From the NCBI GenBank assembly GCA_029933365.1, contig JAOZOH010000007.1, positions 1 to 45,410 of the forward strand: DNA of 45,410 bases. The letters run 5' to 3'. The notes beneath the pieces were generated by a model. It ran no database searches, was not told the origin of the DNA, and saw only the letters and a list, made by a program, of their open reading frames with translations. Numbering within the stretch: the stretch's first letter is position 1; each line of letters opens with the position of its first letter. Positions 33,694-41,991 of this stretch are shown here, one piece after another. Both the position numbers and the translations under genes were made by a program. Origin of the DNA: Desulfuromusa sp. (GTDB lineage: Bacteria > Desulfobacterota > Desulfuromonadia > Desulfuromonadales > Geopsychrobacteraceae).

Positions 33694-34842
33694 CTAAGAT
33701 CCAGGTTGCAAACGAAACAGGTAGAGACCGCTCAGGACAATCAGTCCGGCGCAGATAAAGAGAGCCGTGAATCCAGCCATTTCGCCGATTACCCCCAGAA
33801 TTAAGGCCCCGCAAAAGACCCCGGCATCAATCCCACCGGTAAAAATTCCAGTCACTTTACCACGCACGGCATAAGGTTCATCCCGCACAGCCATAGCATT
33901 CAGAGCGGGAAACAACAGACCATGGCCAATGCCAAAAATAAATCCGACGGTAAGTAACAACAAGTTACCATGAACCAGCGGAACCAGCAGTAGTCCTACC
34001 GCAGCAAGAGACAATCCCCAGGGTATTATCTGATTTTCACCGACTCGATCAGCCATCCGTCCAGCGAGAAACCGTACACCGACGGCGGCGAAAGAATAGG
34101 CTACATAGTAGAGTGATATGTAGCTGAGTTCTTGTTTTTGAGCAAACGGAGCGATAAAACTTGCCGTGGCAGCAAGGCCAAAACCGAACAGTAAAGCGAG
34201 TCCTCCACAGACCAATTGTTTGCGGGTTTTTAGCAGGGCGAAAAAAGATGGCGAAGGTTGAGCCTCTGCCTGTTGCAGGTGGTGTTTGTCACTAATTGGT
34301 AACTGCAACAGTAAAGCTGCACCAGCCAGCCCGGAAGCGATGAGAAAGAAAGCGGGGAAGCCAAAATTCTGTAATATAGGCTCCGCAATCAGTGGACCGA
34401 TAGCCATGCCGATCAAACCGGAAGTCCCGAACATGCCGATCCCTTCGTTCAGACGGTTGACCGGGATCAGATCAACGATGAAAGTAAATATTGCAGTAAA
34501 GCAGATGGCGAGGCCAATGCCGTGAACGATACGGAGGAACAGTAGAAATAGATAATAGTCCGAGAGAGGACCTTTAAGCAGCAGATACAACAGTGGCATG
34601 AGAGTCATGACGAGACAGCCGACGGTATAACTGCGCTTGCGACCGAGCCGGTCAATCATTTCAGAAACCCAGGGTCGACAGAGGGCTGAAGCGAGGGCAA
34701 ATATGCCCATGATAATGCCGATGTCCTGGGGACTACCACCGTGCCCGGTGACAAACAGAGGAAAGAGAAAAAAAGTTGCAAAACTGGCAACCAGGAAAAG
34801 ATTTGCTAGAAACAGGGCGGCAAATGCCGGGGTATAAAGCAT
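33694..34842 (-). CDS. MFS transporter
   Basis: This 382-residue membrane protein has about twelve helices in two halves. The major-facilitator motif A appears after helix 2 (EMIDRLGRKRSY) and in weaker form in the second half (GRMADRVGEN). The family resembles drug/metabolite exporters (DHA-like), but no substrate can be named. It is transcribed leftward, 27 bases after the YqaA-like gene and probably together with it. Its 3' end abuts flgJ on the other strand with only six bases between the stops and no visible terminator. The ribosome binding site is weak (GCGAGA). Confidence 0.88.
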   Translation of the reverse strand: MLYTPAFAALFLANLFLVASFATFFLFPLFVTGHGGSPQDIGIIMGIFALASALCRPWVSEMIDRLGRKRSYTVGCLVMTLMPLLYLLLKGPLSDYYLFLLFLRIVHGIGLAICFTAIFTFIVDLIPVNRLNEGIGMFGTSGLIGMAIGPLIAEPILQNFGFPAFFLIASGLAGAALLLQLPISDKHHLQQAEAQPSPSFFALLKTRKQLVCGGLALLFGFGLAATASFIAPFAQKQELSYISLYYVAYSFAAVGVRFLAGRMADRVGENQIIPWGLSLAAVGLLLVPLVHGNLLLLTVGFIFGIGHGLLFPALNAMAVRDEPYAVRGKVTGIFTGGIDAGVFCGALILGVIGEMAGFTALFICAGLIVLSGLYLFRLQPGS

Positions 34843-34869
34843 AATTGTTCTCGCAAAAAAAATAGGTAG

Positions 34870-35337
34870 CTAAATGATTATTGCTGCACCCTGCAAGGCT
34901 AGTAGAGCCAAGAATGAATAGCGTAACCCCTTGCCAGTTGTTACCAGCAAGGAAAAGCGAATAAAAGGAGTTTTAAGCATCCCACTGACCAAACAGAGCG
35001 GATCACCGACAACCGGTAGCCATGCCAGTAACAGAGACCAGCTTCCGTAGCGGTTAAACCACGATTCAGCCCGCTGTTGTTTTTTTTTATCGATTCTGAG
35101 CAATTTTTCTGTCAACCAATCACCACCATAATAACCAATCAAATAATTGGTTTCAGAGCCGAGAGAATTTCCAAGGGTAGCAATTGCAACAGCGGCAATG
35201 GGATTGCTGCCTTGCAGAAGCAGAACAACCAAAAACCATTCAGAACCCAGCGGCAGCAGAGTTGAAGCAAAGAAACTGATGAAAAAGAGTGACAAAAGAC
35301 CATATTCGGTTAAAAGTTCAGGCATGAAGGGGATCAT
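34870..35337 (-). CDS. YqaA/DedA-family inner-membrane protein
   Basis: The frame is open upstream as far as 35508, but those 57 residues are non-conserved, lack hydrophobic structure and would overlap the ubiA start on the other strand. The ATG at 35337 is therefore taken, giving 155 residues. The product fits the YqaA branch of the SNARE-associated/DedA family: FISFFASTLLPLGSEWFLVVLLLQG, then NSLGSETNYLIGYYGG, then WFNRYGSWSLLLAWLPVVGDPLCLVSG. About four membrane segments are present. DedA relatives act in lipid flipping and membrane homeostasis; the YqaA role is not established. No strong ribosome binding site is seen, so the start is uncertain by a few codons. Confidence 0.82.
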   Translation of the reverse strand: MIPFMPELLTEYGLLSLFFISFFASTLLPLGSEWFLVVLLLQGSNPIAAVAIATLGNSLGSETNYLIGYYGGDWLTEKLLRIDKKKQQRAESWFNRYGSWSLLLAWLPVVGDPLCLVSGMLKTPFIRFSLLVTTGKGLRYSFLALLALQGAAIII

Positions 35338-35445
35338 AACAGAGCTGCTGCTGGAAACAAATGGTTGAAAATGCCTTGTGGCGTGACTGGTCAGGGTGTA
35401 AATTGTTCGCTTCGTGAATTGATACTGGAAAAGGACGCTGGTTGA

Positions 35446-36321
35446 ATGGATAAAGTACAGGTTTTGGATAAAATTAAAACCCTGCTGGAGATGATCAAGT
35501 TTTCCCATACAATTTTTGCCTTTCCATTTGCGTTGATGGGGGTGGTTTTGGCATCGTTGGCGAGTGGCACGGCTCCCAGCATTGGTCAGGTTTTCTGGGT
35601 TTGTATGGCAATGGTTGGGGCACGAACCGCAGCGATGGGCTTGAACCGATTAATTGATGCCAAAATAGATGCGGGTAACCCACGAACGGCTGATCGTCAT
35701 ATTCCAGCGGGGAAAGTTTCAATTTTTGAAGCGACACTGTTTATTCTGGCTGCTTTGATCATCTTCTTTTTCGCCGCCTGGATGCTGAACCCACTCTGCT
35801 TGAAATTGGCACCGATCGTTGTTGGGTTTTTCGTCCTCTACGCTTATTGCAAGCGCTTTACCCACTTTGCCCATGTGGTTCTGGGTATTTGCCTTGCTGC
35901 GGCACCGATTGGGGCCTGGGTGGCGTTACGTGGTGATCTTGGCTGGCCGGTTATCTCCTTGGGGATTGCTGTTCTATTCTGGGTGTCCGGTTTCGATATC
36001 TTTTATGCAATGCAGGATTACGATTATGATGTTGAATATGGATTGCACTCGGTTCCGTCAAAATTGGGGAAAGAGAAATCGTTTCAGTTGGCGCGGATTT
36101 TCCACGGACTGATGTTGTTATTTCTACTTCTGGTATTGCCGGGGAGTGGGTTGGGCTGGATCTACTTTGCCGGGGTCGTTGTGGTTACCGGATTGCTGGT
36201 TTATGAGCATCTGTTAGTCAAACCGGATGACTTGTCAAAACTGGATGCGGCCTTTTTTAATATGAATGGATACATCAGTGTGACGATCTTTGTGTTTACC
36301 CTGATTGATGCGTTAATCTGA
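35446..36321 (+). CDS. UbiA-family prenyltransferase, probably menaquinone (MqnP-like)
   Basis: The 291-residue protein is an intramembrane aromatic prenyltransferase with about eight to nine helices. Both Asp-rich magnesium/diphosphate motifs are intact: NRLIDAKID (N67, D71, D75) and DYDYD (D191, D193, D195). By sequence it looks like UbiA (4-hydroxybenzoate octaprenyltransferase). Because mqnE and mqnC lie just downstream and no other ubiquinone genes are present, the likelier substrate is 1,4-dihydroxy-6-naphthoate, which would make it MqnP of the futalosine pathway. AAGGACG gives a moderate ribosome binding site. It is divergent from the YqaA-like gene. Confidence 0.85.
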   Translation: MDKVQVLDKIKTLLEMIKFSHTIFAFPFALMGVVLASLASGTAPSIGQVFWVCMAMVGARTAAMGLNRLIDAKIDAGNPRTADRHIPAGKVSIFEATLFILAALIIFFFAAWMLNPLCLKLAPIVVGFFVLYAYCKRFTHFAHVVLGICLAAAPIGAWVALRGDLGWPVISLGIAVLFWVSGFDIFYAMQDYDYDVEYGLHSVPSKLGKEKSFQLARIFHGLMLLFLLLVLPGSGLGWIYFAGVVVVTGLLVYEHLLVKPDDLSKLDAAFFNMNGYISVTIFVFTLIDALI

Positions 36322-36340
36322 GTATCGAGAAATATTTTTA

Positions 36341-36497
36341 ACGGAGAGACGCTGAGAAGCGCGGAGTACGCAGAGAAATCTTTAAACCAAAGATAGCCAC
36401 CAAGTCACCAAGAAAGGCTGTTTAGGGTTTAAAATCAGAAAAAGAGATTTTAATCTTTTGATTGTGTTTTTCCTTGGTGTCTTCGTGCCTTGGTGAC
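36341..36497. repeat. CACCAAG-type intergenic repeat between ubiA and ubiX
   Basis: The 196-base gap holds a purine-rich block with GAGA/GCGGAG words (36341-36378). Imperfect inverted arms follow: CACCAAGTCACCAAG in 36396-36417, and CCTTGGTG twice in 36472-36497. The same word set (GCAGAG, GGAGAGAAGG, CACCAAGGCACCAAG) recurs at 45252-45331 at the end of the window, which indicates a dispersed repeat family. No reading frame is present. Confidence 0.65.
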
Positions 36498-36517
36498 AAA
36501 AAAGGTTTTGGTTTATT

Positions 36518-37120
36518 ATGAAAAATATCGTTGTTGGCATAACTGGAGCTTCTGGTGCCATCTATGGCTTGCGTCTGATCGAGGAATTGCTGCGTGCTGA
36601 AATGCAGGTGACAACGCTGTTGACCAATGCCGGACGGCAGGTACTGGCTTTTGAAACGGGGTTGGAAATCTCGGAAAATCCGCAAGAATGTTTACAACAG
36701 CTCAAAAAGTATTTCAACGCAGGTGATAACTTATCACATTATGGGTTGAATAATTTTTTCGCCCCGGTTGCCAGCGGATCGAGTGCACCAGACGCGGTGG
36801 TTATCTGCCCCTGCTCCATGGGAACTCTGGGACGGATTGCGGCAGGATTGTCGGACAATCTTCTCGAACGGGTTGCCGATGTCGCATTGAAGGAAAATAA
36901 AAAGTTGTTGCTGGTGCCACGTGAAACTCCTTTTAATCAGATTCATCTGGAAAACTTGCTCCGGCTGTCCGAAGCTGGAGCACAGATATTACCGGCGATG
37001 CCGGGATTTTATCAGCAACCGGAAACAGTTGCCGATCTGGTTAATTTTGTGGTCGGAAAAGTTTTGGATAGCCTTGATATTGAACACCATTTATTCAAGC
37101 GCTGGGGAATAGAAAAATAA
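36518..37120 (+). CDS. ubiX: Flavin prenyltransferase UbiX
   Basis: UbiX makes prenylated FMN, the cofactor of UbiD-type decarboxylases. The 200-residue protein has the flavin-binding start VVGITGASGAIYGLRLIEEL (5-24), the VICPCSMGTLGRIAAGLSDNLLERVADVALKE region, and LLVPRETPFNQIHLENLLRL, all hallmark blocks. In this setting it would serve the UbiD-like decarboxylase of menaquinone synthesis (MqnL), which is not in the window. The upstream AAGG is a weak, distant ribosome binding site, and the gene follows a repeat element. Confidence 0.95.
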   Translation: MKNIVVGITGASGAIYGLRLIEELLRAEMQVTTLLTNAGRQVLAFETGLEISENPQECLQQLKKYFNAGDNLSHYGLNNFFAPVASGSSAPDAVVICPCSMGTLGRIAAGLSDNLLERVADVALKENKKLLLVPRETPFNQIHLENLLRLSEAGAQILPAMPGFYQQPETVADLVNFVVGKVLDSLDIEHHLFKRWGIEK

Positions 37121-37146
37121 TATGTTATGTGCACAACGGAGAAAAA

Positions 37147-37500
37147 ATGATAGATGAGATTTTTTCCATTTCAGATGATATCAGGTATGTCGCTATTTAT
37201 CGAGATGGGCGACTAAAGACCCAATCTAAAGACAACACCGCGGGTGCAAGCAGTTCAGAATCTGATAAATATGAAGAGTTATTGGCTAATCCAATTATGC
37301 TTAAGGCCGCATCACAAAGAGGAAACATTGATTGTGGTGGCTTGGATTTCCTATTGGTAAGGTACGGTAACTTTTATCAATTTATCCTGCCTGTTTCATG
37401 GGGGCATGTTTCGGTTTGTATTGAAAAGGATGCTGATCCTATTACCATTGGGCTGAAAGTGAAATTACTTTTTAAAGATGATATTGCTCTTGCAAGGTAG
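37147..37500 (+). CDS. Unknown small protein between ubiX and mqnE
   Basis: The frame begins at a GTG at 37129, but GGAG at 37138-37141 fits the ATG at 37147, giving 117 residues. I do not recognise a named family. The sequence alternates strands and helices: DDIRYVAIYRDGRLKTQSKD, a helical middle EELLANPIMLKAASQRG, then LDFLLVRYGNFYQFILPVSWGHVSVCIEKDADP and a closing helix. That order is compatible with a profilin-like (Roadblock/LC7-type) fold, which is a guess. No signal or membrane segment is present. It ends three bases before mqnE, so it belongs to the menaquinone operon and is probably co-translated. Confidence 0.7.
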   Translation: MIDEIFSISDDIRYVAIYRDGRLKTQSKDNTAGASSSESDKYEELLANPIMLKAASQRGNIDCGGLDFLLVRYGNFYQFILPVSWGHVSVCIEKDADPITIGLKVKLLFKDDIALAR

Positions 37501-37503
37501 AAA

Positions 37504-38589
37504 ATGAATAATTTATTTGAAAGTCTAAAAGATAAAATACGGAACAATCAACGGATCAGTGATGCAGAAGCCCTGGCTTTATTTGAGTCAAATGATCTGC
37601 TGGCAATTGGTGGCCTGGCGGCAGAAGTTAATCGGCGCAAGAATGGTGATCGGGTTTACTTCAATGTCAACCGGCATATTAATTACACCAATGTCTGCGT
37701 TAACCAGTGTATTTTCTGCGCCTTTTCCAAAGTAGAAGGGGAAGATGACGGTTATACTCTGGCGCTGGATGATATTCGAGAAAAGGCAGAGGAGGCAGTT
37801 TCTGCCGGGGCGACAGAGATCCATTCGGTCGGCGGTCTCCACCCTCGCTTACCCTTCAGTTTTTATCTTGATATGCTGCGAACCATCAAGACGGTGTCGC
37901 CGCTATTACATATCAAGGCTTTTACCGCAGTAGAAATTGACTATTTTGCTCGTATCAGCAAAACCTCGACACTTGAGGTGATCCATGCTTTACAGGAGGC
38001 CGGACTGGGCTCGATGCCGGGTGGTGGAGCAGAGATTTTCGCTAAAGAGGTCCGGGATAAAATCTGCCCGGAAAAAATCTCGGGTGAACGTTGGCTGGAA
38101 GTGATCGCGCAGGTGCACAATGCTGGATTAAAGAGTAATGCGACGATGCTGTTTGGTCATCTGGAAAACTATGCTGACCGGGTTGATCATATGCACCGTC
38201 TGCGTGAATTGCAAGATCGTACCGGCGGTTTTCAAAGTTTTATTCCGCTGGCTTTTCAACCCGATAATACCCGGGTTCCCGGAGCCAAAGGGGTCGGTGG
38301 GGTCGATGCACTGAAAACCTTGGCAATCGGCCGGATCTACCTGGATAACTTCCAGCATGTCAAAGCCTACTGGGTGATGGTGGGGATGAAAATTGCGCAG
38401 ACGGCACTCTGCTTTGGAGTGAACGATCTGGACGGAACGGTGATTGAAGAACAAATCGGCCACGATGCCGGAGCCGATTCGCCGCAGGTGATTGGTAAAG
38501 AGCGGATTATCAATTTGATTCACAAGGCAGGGAAAACACCGGTGGAGCGGGACACCCTATATAATGAGTTGCGAAGGTATGAGCCATGA
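37504..38589 (+). CDS. mqnE: Aminofutalosine synthase MqnE (radical SAM)
   Basis: MqnE joins SAM to 3-[(1-carboxyvinyl)oxy]benzoate to form 6-amino-6-deoxyfutalosine in the futalosine route to menaquinone. The 361-residue protein has the radical-SAM cluster motif CxxxCxxC at C65, C69 and C72 (NVCVNQCIFCAF). It is followed by AGATEIHSVGGLHPRLPFSFY, GLGSMPGGGAEIF and SFIPLAFQPDNT, family hallmarks. The paralogue mqnC downstream carries its cysteines at the same residue numbers; MqnE is told apart by IHSVGGLHP and the C-terminal IEEQIGHDAGA. AAGG is the ribosome binding site. The stop overlaps the next gene (ATGA). Confidence 0.95.
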   Translation: MNNLFESLKDKIRNNQRISDAEALALFESNDLLAIGGLAAEVNRRKNGDRVYFNVNRHINYTNVCVNQCIFCAFSKVEGEDDGYTLALDDIREKAEEAVSAGATEIHSVGGLHPRLPFSFYLDMLRTIKTVSPLLHIKAFTAVEIDYFARISKTSTLEVIHALQEAGLGSMPGGGAEIFAKEVRDKICPEKISGERWLEVIAQVHNAGLKSNATMLFGHLENYADRVDHMHRLRELQDRTGGFQSFIPLAFQPDNTRVPGAKGVGGVDALKTLAIGRIYLDNFQHVKAYWVMVGMKIAQTALCFGVNDLDGTVIEEQIGHDAGADSPQVIGKERIINLIHKAGKTPVERDTLYNELRRYEP

Positions 38590-40817
38590 GGAAAACTCTG
38601 GTTGAACAGACATATGCACCTTATTCGGTAGTTTTCCCTAAGTCTCGTGGGGAATTAGTTCAGTTAGAGCTTCAGGAAAAAAGGGGCAAGGCTAAACGTG
38701 GACCTTACCTGTTTATTGAAACCTATTGCGTCATGGAAGACTGTGATTGTCGCCAGGTTGTTGTGCAGGTCATCAATGAAAAACAGCGAACCGTCGCGGT
38801 CATCGATTTTCCTCTCGATATCGCCAACCCTTTTCTTGGTCCCTGCTTGAATGATTCGGTCAAGCAGTCGCCAGCAGCCGATGATCTTCTGGATATTTTT
38901 GTGGAATCCCTGATTGAAATGCCTGATTGGTATCGGGGGATGTGTCAGCGCTATCGAGCCGTACGCAAGAAAATTGATGGAACCCCTTATTGTGGGGAAC
39001 GTTTTCCTAGTAAAAAGAATTTACAGTATCTTCATGCTGTTTCAGCTGATGAAGAGATTTCTGGCGATGCTTTTCACGCGGTTTTGGAAGGCCTACTGTC
39101 CAGCGACAAAGGTAAACAAAGAAAAAGGTCGCGGGCTACAAACGATCGTCAGTATCAGCTATTTGGTGAAGAAGAACTGTTGGACAATGGCGGAATTGTC
39201 GGATTAGTCAACTTCTACCAGGGACAGGGTACTGACCAGTTTGCTAGGGCTCAGCTTGGGGAAAAGCACCTGCGCCCATTGTTGCAGGAAGATCGAAGTG
39301 CTGAGGAGTTGGTTACATATCTGGTTGAACTCTATAGTGCTAAGGATGATGAAAAACTTGATGATGCTCTGTTGTTGCTGGCCGAGGTTATGGATATTCT
39401 GCGTACTGATCTGGAGCGCCGTCGGCCGCTAGCCAATGTGAAAATGGAATTATGGCAGACAACTTTGGCTCAGCAGGTTTTCAACATTGATGTTGATCCG
39501 GAGCTGGGAGCCGAAATTACTCGGATATTGTTAAATGCGCGAATAGATATTCTGCCGCAGCTACATCAGGCCAATACCTCCAGAATGTTTGAGATGGCAC
39601 CGGGTGAAGGTTATCCTGATGTCGCACCGGAGCTTGCAATCGGGGATCTGTTGGCGGAAATGGATGAGCTGGGAGTGAACTCCGCCTTTGAGATGGTTGA
39701 TGCCCTGTTGCAGATGATGGCCATCGGTAATCCAGAAGTTCAGCTTGTCATGTGCGAGCAGATGTTCTATTCGGACAGTACTACGGCCCGGGAAACGGCG
39801 GCGCTGATGCTGTTTCATCCACATGAGGAGGTGCGCGAGCAGGTCGCCGATTTTCTTGCCGGGGCAGAGGGTGAGTTTTTTACCCCGGTCATGCTGCGGC
39901 GTTTGATAGTCTCCCGCAACTGGTTCCCAGAGGTTCTGCGGAAGAAACTGGATCAGGCTATTGCTCATGCACGACGTGCCCGGATCGATTGCGCCCCGCT
40001 GAACAAACCGGTCAAGATTAAGGCATACGCCTCAACGGTTGACGGTGCCAATGCACAGTCGTTGCAGATTGTGATTCCCCGTAAGCGTGGCTATCTGAGT
40101 TGTTCAACCATGCCGAAAAAAGGTTCCGGTATGGCCGACGCATTTTTACTGGAGCTTGAGAACAAAAGGCATTTGCAGGAGTTCCTGGAAATGCTGAAGT
40201 TTGAAGCCGGCGGGCTTGAAGTCAGTATAGATTATATCGACGAACGGATTTGTCAGGTTCTGGCCGATGGTGTCCGTAACGGAAAGGTGCCAAACCATTG
40301 GTTGGTGGCTATTGCTGAAGAGCTTGGTCGCGATCAATGGAAGGCGGTTCCCCTCGATGTTGCGGGTGAATTGGAACGTCTGAACGGCCAACGGCAGAAA
40401 CAAGGGACTTCGATTCTTGCCGCAAAATCTCATCAAAAAGCTCTGCGGGCATCCTCGGATTGGCCGAAAGATCAGATCTTTGCTACTAGCTGGTTAGAAG
40501 ATGACAGTGTGGTTGATGAAAAGCTTAATCAGTTATTCCAGAGGGTGGAATATGGCGATCTCCAGGTGCCGATTGATCTGATTATCAATGAAATTTTGGA
40601 ACCACGCCGGCCCGAATGGCTGGAACGTCTGATTTTGACAACGGCCTGGCTTAAAGCAGCAAAGAAGCCGCCAGTTTCCTGGGAGCAGATGTGTCATGTC
40701 GCCGTGGCTGTCGCTGATGTTGACACGCCGCTGAAACAGATTCCATTGATGTGGACCATTGCGGAGCACACGGTCGGAGCCTACCTGAGTCGTTTGGATG
40801 ACAGTCCCGAGGCATAG
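38586..40817 (+). CDS. Unknown 743-residue protein with Cys cluster and HEAT-like repeats
   Basis: I do not recognise a characterised family. The start overlaps the mqnE stop (ATGA), so translation is coupled. Residues about 10-140 form a compact domain with a cysteine cluster, C48, C53 and C55 in ETYCVMEDCDCRQVVVQVI; C87, C120 and C136 follow. This could bind a metal. The middle (about 190-470) is acidic and helical, with HEAT-like units such as SAFEMVDALLQMMAIGNPEVQ and ARETAALMLFHPHEEVREQVADFL. The C-terminal part contains a mixed domain (YLSCSTMPKKGSGMADAFLLE) and more helices. No membrane segment or signal is seen. Position between mqnE and mqnC suggests a link to menaquinone synthesis, but this is inference. 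Confidence 0.8.
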   Translation: MRKTLVEQTYAPYSVVFPKSRGELVQLELQEKRGKAKRGPYLFIETYCVMEDCDCRQVVVQVINEKQRTVAVIDFPLDIANPFLGPCLNDSVKQSPAADDLLDIFVESLIEMPDWYRGMCQRYRAVRKKIDGTPYCGERFPSKKNLQYLHAVSADEEISGDAFHAVLEGLLSSDKGKQRKRSRATNDRQYQLFGEEELLDNGGIVGLVNFYQGQGTDQFARAQLGEKHLRPLLQEDRSAEELVTYLVELYSAKDDEKLDDALLLLAEVMDILRTDLERRRPLANVKMELWQTTLAQQVFNIDVDPELGAEITRILLNARIDILPQLHQANTSRMFEMAPGEGYPDVAPELAIGDLLAEMDELGVNSAFEMVDALLQMMAIGNPEVQLVMCEQMFYSDSTTARETAALMLFHPHEEVREQVADFLAGAEGEFFTPVMLRRLIVSRNWFPEVLRKKLDQAIAHARRARIDCAPLNKPVKIKAYASTVDGANAQSLQIVIPRKRGYLSCSTMPKKGSGMADAFLLELENKRHLQEFLEMLKFEAGGLEVSIDYIDERICQVLADGVRNGKVPNHWLVAIAEELGRDQWKAVPLDVAGELERLNGQRQKQGTSILAAKSHQKALRASSDWPKDQIFATSWLEDDSVVDEKLNQLFQRVEYGDLQVPIDLIINEILEPRRPEWLERLILTTAWLKAAKKPPVSWEQMCHVAVAVADVDTPLKQIPLMWTIAEHTVGAYLSRLDDSPEA

Positions 40818-40844
40818 TTAGACGAGTTAAGGGTATATTGATTT

Positions 40845-40910
40845 GTAGGGGCGCTTTGCATGCGCCCATGATTTCTTGAAGTAACGAGGGCGCATTGCAT
40901 GCGCCCCTAC
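40845..40910. repeat. Inverted GGGCGC hairpin pair directly ahead of mqnC
   Basis: The left half (40845-40867) begins GTAGGGGCGC and ends GCGCCC; the right half (40888-40910) begins GGGCGCA and ends GCGCCCCTAC. The halves are inverted copies of each other, and each is also a small hairpin itself, with TGCAT in the loop. The element ends at the GAGG (40911-40914) that precedes the mqnC ATG. A 66-bp paired-hairpin layout is typical of REP/BIME-like repeats. Confidence 0.7.
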
Positions 40911-40917
40911 GAGGTTT

Positions 40918-41991
40918 ATGGATATTTACACAAAGATTGAGAAGAATATTGCCAACGGTCAGAGCATTGATCGTGCTCAGGCTTTATGGTTGCTAACCGA
41001 GGCCGATCTGCTCAAAGTAGGTCATTTAGCTGATGAAATCCGGCAGAAGAAGCATCCCGAAAACCGGGTGACTTTTGTTGTTGATCGGAACGTCAATTAC
41101 AGCAACGTCTGCGAATCGCAATGTAAATTCTGCGCATTCTACCGCTCCAGCGATGATGATGACGCTTATCTTCTCGATTATGAGATGATCTTTGCCAAGG
41201 TGCAGGAGTTGGTTGACAATGATGGCACGCAACTGCTGATGCAGGGAGGATTGCATCCAACTCTTAAAATTGATTGGTTTGAAAATCTGTTCCGGCAGTT
41301 GAGCGAGCGTTTTCCGCAGGTACAAATCCATTCGTTGTCTCCAGCAGAAGTGATTCAAATCGCCAAGCTTTCTGACCTGACCATGGAAGAATGTTTACAG
41401 CGTCTCCAGGCAGCAGGGCTGGCTTCGGTACCCGGTGGTGGAGCTGAAATTCTGGTTGATCGGGTTCGGCAGGAAATTTCCCCGAATAAGATCGGTTGGA
41501 AAAAGTGGGCTTGGGTGATGGAAGAAGCACACAAGCTCGGAATGCGTACCACTGCGACGATGATGTTTGGCAGTACTGAAAAACCTGAAGATATTATTGA
41601 GCACTTGTTCCGGATTCGTGAGATTCAGGAGCGTACGGGCGGTTTTACCGCTTTCATTCCTTGGTCATTCCAGCCTGATAATACCGAGCTTGGCGGGGAA
41701 TCGGCCAGCGGAATTGAATATCTCAAGGTTCTGGCAGTATCCCGGATTGTTCTTGATAATATTGAGAATATTCAGGCCAGTTGGGTGACCCAAGGGGCAC
41801 GGATGGCGCAGGTCGCCCTATTTTTTGGCGGTAATGATCTGGGTGGGACAATGCTGGAAGAGAATGTTGTCGCCGCTGCTGGTTGTTCATTTCGGATGTC
41901 ACAAGATGAGATTGTCGAGCTGGTAAGGGGTGCCGGATTTATCCCTGCCCGCCGGACAACCGAATACAAAGTTCTGAAGGAATATTTATGA
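40918..41991 (+). CDS. mqnC: Cyclic dehypoxanthinyl futalosine synthase MqnC (radical SAM)
   Basis: MqnC cyclises dehypoxanthine futalosine, the key ring-forming step of the futalosine pathway. The 357-residue protein has CxxxCxxC at C65, C69 and C72 ([14 protein letters not shown]). Family markers are [46 protein letters not shown] and [15 protein letters not shown]. The GGLHP and WSFQPxNT forms separate it from MqnE. The GAGG site is only three bases from the ATG. The stop overlaps hisC (ATGA). Confidence 0.96.
   Translation: MDIYTKIEKNIANGQSIDRAQALWLLTEADLLKVGHLADEIRQKKHPENRVTFVVDRNVNYSNVCESQCKFCAFYRSSDDDDAYLLDYEMIFAKVQELVDNDGTQLLMQGGLHPTLKIDWFENLFRQLSERFPQVQIHSLSPAEVIQIAKLSDLTMEECLQRLQAAGLASVPGGGAEILVDRVRQEISPNKIGWKKWAWVMEEAHKLGMRTTATMMFGSTEKPEDIIEHLFRIREIQERTGGFTAFIPWSFQPDNTELGGESASGIEYLKVLAVSRIVLDNIENIQASWVTQGARMAQVALFFGGNDLGGTMLEENVVAAAGCSFRMSQDEIVELVRGAGFIPARRTTEYKVLKEYL

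Noticed and set aside
35338..35508. N-terminal extension of the YqaA-like protein
   Set aside because: The extra 57 residues are non-hydrophobic, unlike the family, and overlap the divergent ubiA start, so they are probably not translated.
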